Origin: Amborella trichopoda
Taxonomy: Eukaryota > Streptophyta > Magnoliopsida > Amborellales > Amborellaceae
DNA: 64,000 nucleotides
Assembly (NCBI RefSeq): GCF_000471905.2
Contig: NW_006499751.1
Location: 3,840,344 to 3,904,343, forward strand
Direction of reading: 5' to 3'
Position 1 is the first letter of the stretch. Each line of letters starts with the position of its first letter. A model generated the notes under the pieces. The model saw only the letters and a list, made by a program, of their open reading frames with translations, was not told the origin of the DNA and did no database searches. Both the position numbers and the translations under genes were made by a program. This document shows, in pieces, positions 23,954 to 34,975 of the stretch.

Positions 23954-25676
23954 GAGAAGTGTGCCCCAAACATGGGTGGATGATAGAAAATAAACCTAAT
24001 TGCTGAAAAATAAGATTAAATTGATTAAAAGAAATTAGAAAATAGGGTGCAAAAAGACAGATTTGCTAACAAGTTGTGGAATTCCATAACAGCCCCTATG
24101 TTGCCATAGGACTTGCGTAATCTTGCGTGGCCGATCTAGGGTCGTTCTGATGGCTGGTTCATCGTAAGATGCTTGTTTTCATATAGGGTTCGGCATGACG
24201 ATTGATTTGATACCAACTTCGAGCCATGAGTCATGTTTTTGGTGCACGATCATGTGACTTGAAATTTGAGTAGATCATGAATCTTTGGATCGATAGTGTG
24301 CTTGTTCCTTGATGTTTTTCTGTGTTTTCTTCACTGAATCACATTGATCATGTCACTTTGATCACAGCGCACCAAACGCAACTCGATTCCGTGGCCGAAC
24401 GAAGATTTTGCAAGTTTGGAATTCTGACCAGAATTAAAGATTTCGGCAACATAATTTTTAGTTTGTTCGTCAACTTTGTGTGCAGAATCCAACCTTTAAT
24501 CATGTACGAGGTTCGGGTCAGAGATGGCCTTAGACCTTAGGCCTGCAATAGAATTAGTCTCGCGTCGATCGGACTGGCAAGTGGCGTGATCTGGCCACTC
24601 GAGGCACGACACTACTGAATTTTCTGCACTTTCTTCACAGTAGCAACTTCTATCTGGCTTTTCTTCATGCTCGGGTAACGTCACTAGGCGTGCCAGATAT
24701 CCAATCGCTCGTCTTGACTAGATGAACATGCTCACCAAATTTGAGTGCGATCCGACTTAAGACAAGTGAGATATAAGCATCTAAATTCACTGGTTGTGAT
24801 TATCCCGTCAATGGTGTAGTGTTACAGGGTGGCCGCACAGGAATAGTGTGCAGCTTCTTGTGTTTCACTCTTTCACCTATAACTTCTTCTTGGAATGTCT
24901 GTTTGAGCTAAAAATTGACCCTTGAGGGTTTTAAATTATGCCAGATCCAATGGTGGTAGTTCCACAGTAATTTGAAATTTTAAAAATATAGCTCTAGTTA
25001 TAGGGGTCCATTTTAGGGTGCTAGAGGCAGATTCTTCCGGAGCTGTTTCTCAATCTGCATAGCCTTAAACATGTCGAAATGCTATGAAACTTAGCAGGAG
25101 ACTCTTGAGAGACCTCATGAAGATCTTGGATAATTATGGGGCTATTCTAAGACTTTCAAAATTTCCACTACTTGCTAACCCTTTAATGAGCGGGGGCCGC
25201 ATGTTGATGAAAAATACCATCCAACAGCATGCGCCACCGAATGTTGTGCTTTAAGGGAATCAAGAAGTGTATTCATTCAAAAATTTTGACGGATCTTTGT
25301 CAAATTTCACACCCTCAAGAGACTATATGTGGTTCTAGAGAATGAGGCCTTTATCAGAACCTCCTCATACAGAAACAAGCCTTTTTTGAAGGCCAAATTC
25401 TATGAACCTTCGATCGGTGTTGTTTTCTGCTACACTAGGTTTGCTTTTGATGATCAATGTATCTCTTGTAGGTCCCGTCTAGCGGGGTCTAGTCGGGGGC
25501 TTCTGACACAACCCAAAAGTCTAGTCCCATGTAGGCTAGGGGCATTGGCGAAGACTACCCAGAAGCCTGTGGTTAGACCCCGGCTTCATCAGTTTCTTGC
25601 CTGTTGGATGACTCTTAGCATTTTCAAAGGGATCTTTTAATCATCGTCCTCACACTCAAGGACTCTTGTTGTTGTT

Positions 25677-26225
25677 GAACTGAGGAGATCTTATGCGGCT
25701 CTCACTCCCTGTTGAGCCATGAAACTAGGGAGATCTTATGAGGATCTCACTCTCTGATGAGCCATGAAACTGAGGAGATCTTATGCAGCTCTCACTCCTG
25801 ATGAGCCATGAAATCGGGGAGATCTTATGAGGCTCTCACTCCTTGACGAGCCATGAAAATTGGGGAGATCTTCTGGGCCTCTCACTCCCTGACGAGCTAT
25901 AGAAACTGAGGAGATCTTATGAAGCTCTCACTCCCTAACGAGCCATGGAAACTAGAGAGATCTTATGGGGCTCTCACTCCCTAATGAGCTATGGAAACTG
26001 GGGAGATTGTTTGGGGCTCTCACTTCTTGACGAGCCATGGAAAATGAGGAGATCTTATGAGGTTCTCACTCCCTGACGAGCCGTGGAAACTGGGGAGATC
26101 TTGTGGGGCTCTCACTCCCTGATGAGTAGTGAAAACTGGGGAGATCTTGTGGGGCTCTCACTCCCTAACGAGCCGTGGAAACTGGGGAGATCTTGTGGGA
26201 CTCTCACTCCCTGACGGGCCATTTG
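25677..26225. repeat. 46 bp tandem array, about 12 copies
   Basis: Each unit holds GAGATCTTATG(C/G)GGCTCTC, then ACTCCCTGACGAGCC and a variable GAAACTG. The order is simple head to tail. The same monomer occurs at 63658-64000 and, inverted with about three units, at 45050-45215. Confidence 0.93.
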
Positions 26226-27089
26226 GCCTATGACTGTATGCTATCTTTTGAGGATGTTAGGCAGACCTCAATAACATCTTGACCATTTGAAAATCAAATG
26301 TCGGCTGAGGCAGTAGTCGTGTGTCAGCTTGTCTTCTTGATCCAAGTGCCCTTTAGCGGGTTTTCAGTTGAACAGGAGAAGTGGTGTCGTGAAGACGATT
26401 TTCACCAACTTCTATTATTTTTGGGATCTTTTACTCATGACCTGTAGTCATGTCCACGATTTTCATCCGGTTTTACTCACGGTGCCCTTTTGGGGTTTTC
26501 ATAGTGCTTAGATTTTGCTTTCCATGGAACTCTCTTACTCATGGTTTCGTGGCCATGCCTGTCCGTCATTTTTACGCATGGTTTTCCCTTGTCTAGGTGT
26601 AGACCTTGGCCCTTTTTTGAGAAGGCATGCTTAGGGTCGTGCCTTCGAGACCTATGCAAAACCTTTTAACATCATGCGGTTAGGACGTGCACTATAGTTT
26701 TAGGGTCATACAGCTAGACCATAGCTGTGAGGAATGGCAGTCTATAGAGGTCATAGAGTGAGTCTGGGGATAACTTTGACCCACTTGGGAAGATGACATG
26801 AAGTTTCCTGTAGAGAGTTGATTGGATGGTGGGTGAAAAGTAGCGACCCACTAGCTGGTGGTGAGTGTGTATGACGAGATGGCTTATCGTTTGGTGAGCA
26901 TAGGTGAGACTCGCTGGGGGATGATGAAAGAAGGTAGAGGTGAGATGCACGTAAAGGGCATGTGCGCCTAAGTAGGCTCACTGGGAAGGTGAAGAAGAGG
27001 GTGCACGCACACAAATGGGTTGGTTAAGAAAAGTGTGCTCGAAGATGCACATGAAAGGGTGTTCAGTTGACGGGGAATGTTTTAAGGTC

Positions 27090-28250
27090 ATGCCTCCTAA
27101 ACCTGAGCAAAGCAGTTTAACGTCATGCGGCTAGGACATGCACTATGGTTTACGGTAATATAGCTTGGACCATGGTCATGCAGTTTTAGGTCATGCAACC
27201 AGGACTGTGTGGCTTAAGGTCGTGCAATTAGACCTTCATTATAGTTTAAGGTCATATACTTTGGACCATGGCTATGCAGTTTAGGGTCATGTAGCATAGA
27301 CTGAGTATGAATCGCCATGTCAGTAGAGCTGCATTGGGGGTAGGTATGTGGACAGCAATCTGACTCCCTGAGGATAAAGATAGTTTAGGCTATACACATG
27401 CGAAGAGATGTAGATGAAGGTGGTGACCCTACAAGGAGTAGTAAATGGGAGAGGCTTCAATGGGGACTAGGAGGGCCAATGTGACTCCATGGGGATAATG
27501 AATATTGGTGTGCATGGAACTCTAATAGGACAGAGCACAGATGAACCCCACCATAGGTTGAAGGGGTAAGAACAGCCTTAACTCTCTGGAGATGATGGGG
27601 TCAGTACGCCCCTTGCATACACTAAATCTGCTGGGGGTCTAGTTGGAGTTATGCGTATGGAATATTTGTCGCACTGCGTGTTACAGTTTTAGAGTCTTGT
27701 AGCTCGGACGATGGCTATGAAGTTTAAAGTCATACAGCTAGAACCATGCAGTTTGTGGTCGTGCAACTAGACCTCTGCTACAGTTTAAGGTCGTATAGTT
27801 TGGGCCATGGTGTTAAGCCTTTTATCGTCATGCAGTCAGGATTCACACTATGATTTAAGGTCACACATCTGGACCATGGTTGTAAGTTTAAAGTCATGTG
27901 ACAAGGACTTTGCAGTTTAGGGTCGTGCAACTAGACCTCCGCTATAGTTTAAGGTCATATAGCTCGAACCATGGTCATATAATTTTGAGTCATGTGACAA
28001 GGACTTTGCAGGTTAAGGTCGTGCAACTAGACCTCCGCTATAGTTTAAGGTCAAATAGTTTGAACCATGGTCGTATAGTTTTGAGTCATGTGACAAGGAC
28101 TTTGGTTGTACAGTTTAGGGTCATGCAGCATGGACCATGGCAGTGCAGTTTAAGGTAATGCACCACAGACTGTCGTAGTGCAGTTTAAAGTCATGCAGCA
28201 CAAACCATGGCAGTGCAATTTAAAGTCATGCAGCATGGACCATGTAGGTG
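27090..28250. repeat. 35 bp satellite arrays, copy d
   Basis: Units with AGTTTAAGGTCATGCA and (GG)ACCATGG recur in two blocks (27090-27320 and 27690-28250), separated by a spacer with repeated GGGG and ATGATGG stretches. Near 27900-28100 three units form a longer repeat of about 115 bases. Open frames here are repeat artefacts. Confidence 0.88.
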
Positions 28251-28254
28251 GTGA

Positions 28255-31200
28255 GGAAATGCGACTTCATGGGGAAGATAATGATGGAACCGTGAGCATA
28301 GAGGAAGGGGTAGGCCTTCTGCATTGCCTGTACCAAAACGTAGCCTCTAACGAGAACTTGCTGACCCTTGGCAAGCAAATGGTGGAAACTCTGGGCATGC
28401 AATGGTCCTCTTCCGGTTTGCGGGTGCAAGGGGAGCACTAATACCTAAAGGGCTATTCCTCCTGGACCCTAATAGTGCTGCAGGACTTCAGGGATATTTT
28501 GAGACTGGCTTCTTTTGTCAGCTACCCTCTAGTGCTCAGTGGGATACTACCACCGTTGTTCAAATATGGTCAAAGTGTTGTTGGAAACTTGGAGCCATGC
28601 TAGCAACACATGGCTGCTTGGTCACGGTGAGGCAGGGATTTCGTTGATGGACCTGCACTTCGTCGGAGGGCTGCTGCTCCTTGGTGCCATATATGACGAG
28701 TTTATTCACCCAAACTCAGCCATTTTCGAAGGGGAAAAGGTTGGGAAAGAAGCCTCACCAGCTGGGCTTTGTGAGTTGTTCTACATCTAGCAGGAAGTGG
28801 GTAGCGTTCTTTTATGGCGACTATGCGGATGAAGCTGGTCCATCGTTGAGAAAATAGGGGAAGGAAATCCCACTAGTTTTTGAGCTGCGGAAGAAGAATG
28901 GACATGTCTTCTTGGAGCCTTACTTAGCACTTTTCTTGGGTAATTTTCCCTATCGGGAGGTCAGACATCATTCATCCCTGCACCTTTTATGTGGCCTATA
29001 ACATGGCATGAGGGAGGGAATACGTGCTAGCACAGCCCGTACTGTGCAGCATTTATTATTGCCTAGGTGCCATTTCTAAGGGGAGATCGTACCAAGGACA
29101 TGAAGGGGGAAAATATTGCATATTAGAGGGTGAGACCTTCCTAGGGGATTTCAAGACCCCTTTCCCGGTTCATTACGTGTACGACTGGCTTGGAGCTTAC
29201 GTTCGAGACACATACCTTAGGATCAAGGAGCTAGAGGACAACATGTGTCCATTTTTACTGAAGATTGCCAGGCAGAAGGCTATTTTCAATCCCGTGGGGC
29301 ATGTGCACAGCCTGTTTTTCAACGACACCTCCACATGACCCAGGTGGCATTTTCGGTTGGAAGCCTCACAAACGGCGCATACGTCGATGAGCTGTGCCAT
29401 CACCTTGATGGTGACTTCACCAGCCCGAAAGAATTGATGTATATGCTAAGTGTCAAAGGTAGCATTCTCACCTATCGCACTGTCCATGGTACGAAGCTTG
29501 AGGGCTACTTTCCTCTCCAGTTGGCTCGACAGCATGGGCTGGAGCAGGGGTGCCCATTCTCTGTGCTCTTTGAGAAGCGACATAGCAAGGCAGCCCTGCT
29601 AAAAGAAGGACGAATTGGGAACCGACCAAGAGATTTGGTGCCCAAGGCACGTTCGCACTGCATGGGCCACATGCATAGAGGCCACCAAGGTCAACAAGTA
29701 CATGCTGCCCCATTTTTGCAGAACAGCACGTGCAACCAAAGCCCACGATCATTAGTGGAGAATCACGAACAAGGGGTACTAAGACGCGGACCACCCCTGG
29801 AAAAGGGAGGATGGCCGTTGGAGCCAAGACACCCAGTAGTGAAAATTGGATAAGACCCCTCCCCTAGAAGAAATCTTTACCCTAGGCTTTCTTTATGACT
29901 GGCTCATACTCAGGCGGCCTCATCAACTCATTGTGGACAAGTCTTTGTCGGGGTTTCTTAGTTTGGAGAAGAAAACAAAGAGTATTTTTTTACCACCTCT
30001 ATGAGATCTTCAAATGAAAGGAAGGTCGCAAAGTCCCGGGGTATGAAGGGCGTCTAGTCTAGGACTTAAATGAGCTGATAGGGAGCGGCCCTTATAGCAT
30101 ATTAGCTGCTAGTTCTTCCAAGTCCGAGACTCCAAAGGCTGTTGTGCCTGAGCAAGCGAAAGGGTAGAAGAGAAAGTTGGCTACTGCTCTCGAGCCAGTG
30201 AAGAAGAAGAGGCAAGCTGCTGCACCTGAGACAACGGAAGGAAAGAAGAAAAAGCAGGCCGCTGAGCTTGAGATGGAGAAGAAGAAAAAGCAGGTTGCTG
30301 CACCTGAGCCAATGAAGGGAAAGAAGAAAAACCAAGCTGCTGAGCCCAAGCCAGTGAAGGGAAAGAAGGAAAAGCAAGCTGCCCCAACAATTCATCGTGC
30401 TCCAGCCAAGAAGGAAACCAAGGCATTGGTGGGAAAAGGGCACAGGATCCCAGTTGTTCATGAGTCAAATGATGGCTCCTTGCCTTTGACTTCTTTGAAG
30501 GGCTGTGCGTCTCTTGATATTTCTACATCACACTCTGCTTTTGTGGCTTCAGCTTGTTCTTCACCCAAATCTTCTCCTAGCTCTACAGAGACTCGAGCCA
30601 ATGCCTTAGAGCCTACTACCCCAATTGAAATTGCTTCAGATCGAGAAACGACACCCAAGGCTAAAGAGGAGGGCTCAGTCCCAATGGTGGTAGACGGGGG
30701 TGATAGGGCTGCTCCTGACTAGGCAACGGAGGCGGAGAGGGCCCCTAGAGTGCTGACGATTGCGGAGCCAATCGAAGAGAGGGAAATCTCTGTAGAGCTT
30801 GTGATAATAGAAAAGGCTGGGGCCCCAGGAACCGAAGAGGGGCCATCTGAGCTACAAGAGTTGACTGCTTCGAATGATGCATCTGCGGAGAGCGCAGAAG
30901 CAGGATGCCTTGAGGGACCAGGCTTGGAGGGTCCAGAGGTTGCATCTGTGACGGTAGAGGAGACAGGCATCGTGGGGGAGCCTGTTGATAAAATGATCGG
31001 CACAAAAGAAGCAAGCAAGGAAAGAGAGGGAGAGGGTGTCGAGAGTCCTGAGGTGAGGACGGTTCGAGAAGAGGGACCAAGGGGAGAGATCACTGCCCTA
31101 GAGGAGGGAGCTGCTGTGGAGAATCATGAGATTGAGGCACCAGCTTCAGGTGAAGAGGCCAGTCTTTCCTAGGCTGTGGTTGCGGTGCCTGCAGAGGACG

Positions 31201-32003
31201 AGGCGATGGTCCCTGGGTGTGAAGGGATCGAGCCTAGCATGGTCATGACTGGGAGCCAGAGCGAGGGAACCGTTGTCAAGGTTCCAGGGTAGCATGAGCT
31301 TGCTCCTGGATCAGGGGAGCCTAAGGCTCTGGCTGCAACAGAGAGTCCTCTTACTGTGGTTGCTCCTGTCGCATTGCTCAGGCCCACTTTCAGTGGAATG
31401 CCGAGCGTCTTCTTTGAGATGTTGCAGGTGGGTTTCCAAAAGCTGAAAGAGCTGCCCGTTGAAGAGATTAGCACAACGCTTTTGCGGTTGAGGGGGATAG
31501 CCGTAGGAAATGTGCTTGAGGCACTCCCTTACATCAATAGCCTTGCCAACAAGCTAGAGGCACAGAGAATGGATGCTCTACAGGCAGAGAAGGCTGTTAA
31601 GCGATTAGAGGATTCGAAGCTGGAGTGGTTGGAGAATTCCCTCAGATAGGGCTGAGAGTTGGTTGATGCCTAAGTGGGGAACTTAGATCCTACCGCCTAT
31701 CAGAGGTCTTCCCTTACCGAGAAAGCCACAACGCGCCACAACAAAGTACAGGCTCTGAAGGAGAAATTTACCAAATGGGCACGAGTGCTTGAGGATTTAG
31801 AGAAGGAGACATCAAACTGGGAAGCCATGGATAAGGAGTTAGGCCTGAAGTTACTAGACCTTGAGAGCTACTTGAGGGAGCAACTGGCTTTAGTGGACCA
31901 TGAGGACCACATGGTGGTCAGATTATGGATCAAGATTGAGCAAGTGAAGGCTTCAACCGAAGAATGTAGAGGGAGGGTCAATGAGATTATTGATCTCTTT
32001 TAA
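28255..32003 (+). pseudogene. PMD/coiled-coil protein gene 2 (retrotransposon antisense gene), decayed
   Basis: Frames in order give VSIEEGVGLLHCLYQNVAS (near 28290), LGHGEAGISLMDLHFVGGLL (28618-28676), LAQPVLCSIYYCLGAIS and PVHYVYDWLGAY (29024-29205), and the PMD signature GYFPLQLARQHGLEQG (about 29513-29560). A Lys-rich repeat (30192-30390), an acidic Glu/Gly region (30740-31170), GMPSVFFEMLQVGFQKLKEL and a coiled coil to 32003 follow. It matches gene 1 across its length except for the basic repeat. The N-terminus is lost at the satellite junction near 28250. Stops and shifts (for example near 28790, 29336, 30720 and 31170) disable it, but several frames of 100-200 codons survive, so decay is moderate. 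It is transcribed opposite to the gag-protease of the same element. Confidence 0.85.
30192..30390 (+). repeat. Coding minisatellite: five basic peptide repeats in PMD gene 2
   Basis: Five units of 36 or 42 bases, roughly alternating, encode EPVKKKRQAAAP-like and EPMKGKKKNQAAEP-like peptides. They are strongly basic, like a nuclear localisation signal. Gene 1 has no equivalent at the corresponding place (15730-15900). Confidence 0.85.
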
Positions 32004-32059
32004 CAGTGCCTTCTTTCCATTTCTTTTGTAAAGAAAAGACACTTGTAATATTTTGTCTT

Positions 32060-34975
32060 GATGAATGAAATGATCCTTTTCTCTTTCCTGTACATGGCAT
32101 GTTTTTTGGTCCCTCTTTTTCTTCTTCATTTCATTGCTTCCGCCCCTTCATGATTTGAGACGAGAAAGTTTAGCCCACCCCTTGCTTCATCTTGTGGTAG
32201 GTTGTTGTGGCTTCAATGACCTCAAATGGGGAAGCAGTTGCTACCTCGCCCTTGAGTGTTTGATTGGAGAGGGGCTCATAATTCATGGTCCTCATGATAT
32301 GATGAGCCTGCTCACCGTAAATGTTTCAGTCTGGGGGAGCTTTGGCTTCAATTCGAGGTACATTGCCTTTGAGCTCATCATAAGTCTTAGTCTCAAGGAC
32401 AAACTTCTTCAAGTGCTTTGTAGCTATGAGCATAGCCTTTAGCTGATTCTGAAGGTTACACACTTCACTGCTCAGCTCCTTATTTTGGCTGCTGATGATC
32501 TCCTTGTTCAAGGAGGACAGAATTTGGAGCACATTCTGTGGTGGTTGGTGCGCTAGTTCTGCCTTTTGGAGAGCGATGGGGACATGCAGAACCTTTTGTT
32601 AGTCTGATGTATAGGTGACCCCTAGTGCTTAAAGGTCCACCTCTGGGGCTTCCTTTGGCTCAGGGGCTACTTCTGACTCGTCGTTTTGCTCTGACGAATT
32701 AGAATTAGAGGGAGAAGCTTTGTCTTCGGGAGAGGACACCATGACCTTGGAGAGGTGGCAAGGTATACTTGGGTGAATGGGGGTCCAAAGGAGGATCTTG
32801 CCTTATCTTTCCTCTTCTTTGAACATATCTGTGATCATTCACCCCAAATCCTCAACGTACTCAAGAGACGAAGGTCCTGTCTCTCTCACAGACTTTTGAT
32901 CATCATCTTTTGGCTTTTCTGATGGTGGAAGATCTGTGAAATAGTACTTGGCATCCGCGTAGTGAGTTTCAGCTACGGGGAACGATCTTTTATCAGCATA
33001 GACCGTGTGTTGCCTTCCATCTCGACTGTACTTGAAACATTGGTGGAGCGTGGAAGGAACCACCCCTTGATCATGAAGCCAAGGATGATCAAGCAGGACG
33101 TTGTAAGATGTATCGGTGTCGATTACGTGGAATTAAGCGTAATGATTGAGATCACCAATCTTGAGATGAAGGCACACTGTGCCGGCTAGCTTTTCTCCTG
33201 ACTTGTTAAACCCTTGCACAATGATGTGGGTAGCAGTGAGGTCGTCAAACCCTAATCCCTATCAGGTGAGGATCCTTCTTGGGATCAGATTGACTGCTGA
33301 CCCTCCGTCTAACATGATCCGATTGAGAGGGTAGGCGTGAAGTTCACCATTCACAAAGAGGGGGGGATTGTGGAATTTTCCTCCCAACTGAAGGTCATCG
33401 TCGGAGAAAGAGATTGTCAAGCACCCACTCAGGATGGCCAGGTCGACTTCAATGGGCTCCAGTTCGGTCTCGTATACCTCTGAGTTAGAAAGATCTTGCA
33501 CCAGAGCCATACAGTAGTCTCTAGATAGCAGAAGGGTGTCAAAGATACTTACAAGGGCTGGAATCTTTCTTAAGTGCCCAATTACGTCATATTTCACTTT
33601 ATCCTCATTAGTCTTTTGCGTTCTTGATCCAGTCACTGGTGTAGGTGGTAAGGTCGGCTTAGGAATAGGCTTTGCTTGAGTTCTAGTTTGCGACACTAGC
33701 TGAATTTGTTCAGCCAGTGCGGTCTAGGTTGATGGGGCAGTAATAAGAATTAGCACTGGCAATGTAGAGGTTTGAGGTTTAGGCTTAAGGGAAGTGAAGG
33801 ATGAAGAAATTTGAGCATCTTGATCTTTTGAGGTATGGCCTGTAGCTTCTTTCCCGATCTTAAGTTCATTTGCCCCATGCTAGCTGAACTTCCGAGATCT
33901 GCATCATGTGGGAGGCTTCTTTAGAAGAGGAGATCGAGGATGACTCAGCTTTAGCCCGGGCTGCCAGGGCGTCAACGGCTGTCGAAAATCCTACTATCTG
34001 GGCTAACATTTCTTTGAGGCGCTCTTGCTGCGACATGGTGAGGCTGGTGCCTCCGAACTCTTTGCTTAGAGTGTCGAAATCTGGGCATTGCTAAGCGGTA
34101 CCTGCAGAAGGAATAGAGGAGGGAGAAGGAGAAGAAGAGTTATAATGTTCCGGGCAGCTTTTTACCTCGTCGCCGAAATTGGATGTTTACAGGGGGTATT
34201 TAAAGTCGTGCTCGGGCTTTGACCATTGTGGGGTGCTTTTAACGTCATCACCCATTTTGGCCGACTCCTGAGATATTGATAACTCAGAGCCCTCTACCTG
34301 TTTGGATGATAAGATGAGGCTAGCTGCGCCTGAGACGAAGTCCTGCAAGGTCGGCAGTAGAGGAAGGGGCCTGAGGAATTCTTCCTCTACTAGTGGATGA
34401 GGAAAATGATTCCTTAGATGGGCTAACCTAGATGCTTGTCGTCTCCATCAGGATCCCTGATGGGTGTTTGGACTGCCCTATCAGGTTGGTGAGTGGCCCT
34501 AGTTTGGTAGACTGCCTCACGTTTCAGGGATTTGAGCCTACTTCGCCCATGGTATACTTCCTAGGGTTGAGATGTCGAGGGATCTAAAAGGTCCAGTGCA
34601 TGCTCATGAGGGGCTTGTAGAGGGGCTTCCTCTTGAACGGGAGCAAAGGCTTGGACGTGTCCTTAGAGAACCGCACAGACGATGTGGCCTTGCTGGACTT
34701 TCTGCGCGACTATGGTCTCGAACCCAGTGCATTCCTTGAGTTTGTGACCCCACACTTGGTGATAGGAGCACCAGAGTTTTTCTGTGCCCCGGGCCAGACG
34801 CTTAGGCTGTCTGGCTGACTTGAGGGCGACAAAACTCTGCTGGAGCATTACCTCAAAGAGGGCCTGCAAAGGATCTTGCTCAGTATGTCTAACAGAGGCC
34901 ACTAGCATCCAAGGTAGAAACCCAAGCTGCCTTCTGCCCTTGGACCCCACTCCCAGCTCCAACTCATAGACATGT
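32060..34975 (-). pseudogene. Gag C-terminus, protease and acidic spacer of the non-autonomous element, copy 2
   Basis: On the minus strand a gag knuckle WCSYHQVWGHKLKEC (34773-34729) is followed by gag C-terminal sequence EEFLRPLPLLPTLQDFV (about 34390-34340), shared with the plus-strand gag at 37480-37540. The protease follows: frame 33696-33262 ends with IMLDGGSAVNLIPRR, carrying the active-site DGG, and the next segment includes SYNVLLDHPWLHDQGVVPS where the family has LLGRPW. The frame 33063-32839 and an acidic spacer with a short coiled coil (32532-32326) finish it. There are stops and shifts throughout. Integrase or RT would normally follow; instead the oppositely oriented PMD gene begins. 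Confidence 0.85.

Larger units (their letters stand above)
22613..28254 (-). mobile_element. Very long LTR (copy d), minus orientation
   Basis: It begins with TGGTTAGGTGC at 22613 and runs through the domains seen in copy i (60616 on). These are the terminal domain, the 23617 hairpins, the reverse TATA at 23948, the 25240 tract, the 46 bp array at 25677-26225, the spacer 26320-26650 shared with copies b and e, and the 35 bp satellites to 28250. It joins PMD gene 2 with no promoter region between, so the inner end of the LTR and the start of the PMD gene have been lost. Length is about 5.6 kb. Confidence 0.8.
22613..34975 (-). mobile_element. Non-autonomous Tat-type element, copy 2 (most complete)
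   Basis: Read on the minus strand: gag C-terminus with zinc knuckle (34975-33700), protease (33700-32840), acidic spacer (to about 32100), antisense PMD/coiled-coil gene (32003-28255), LTR (28254-22613). RT, RNase H and integrase are absent between spacer and LTR. The order matches copy 1. The 5' LTR and gag N-terminus are missing because a plus-strand gag-pol element abuts at 34976. Confidence 0.72.

Noticed and set aside
25677..26225. CRISPR-like regular repeats
   Set aside because: Head-to-tail 46 bp satellite with no unique spacers, in plant retrotransposon DNA.
27898..28158. Repetitive 86-codon frame (MTRTLQFRVVQLDLRYS type)
   Set aside because: Translation of the 35 bp satellite; not conserved as a protein in the other copies.
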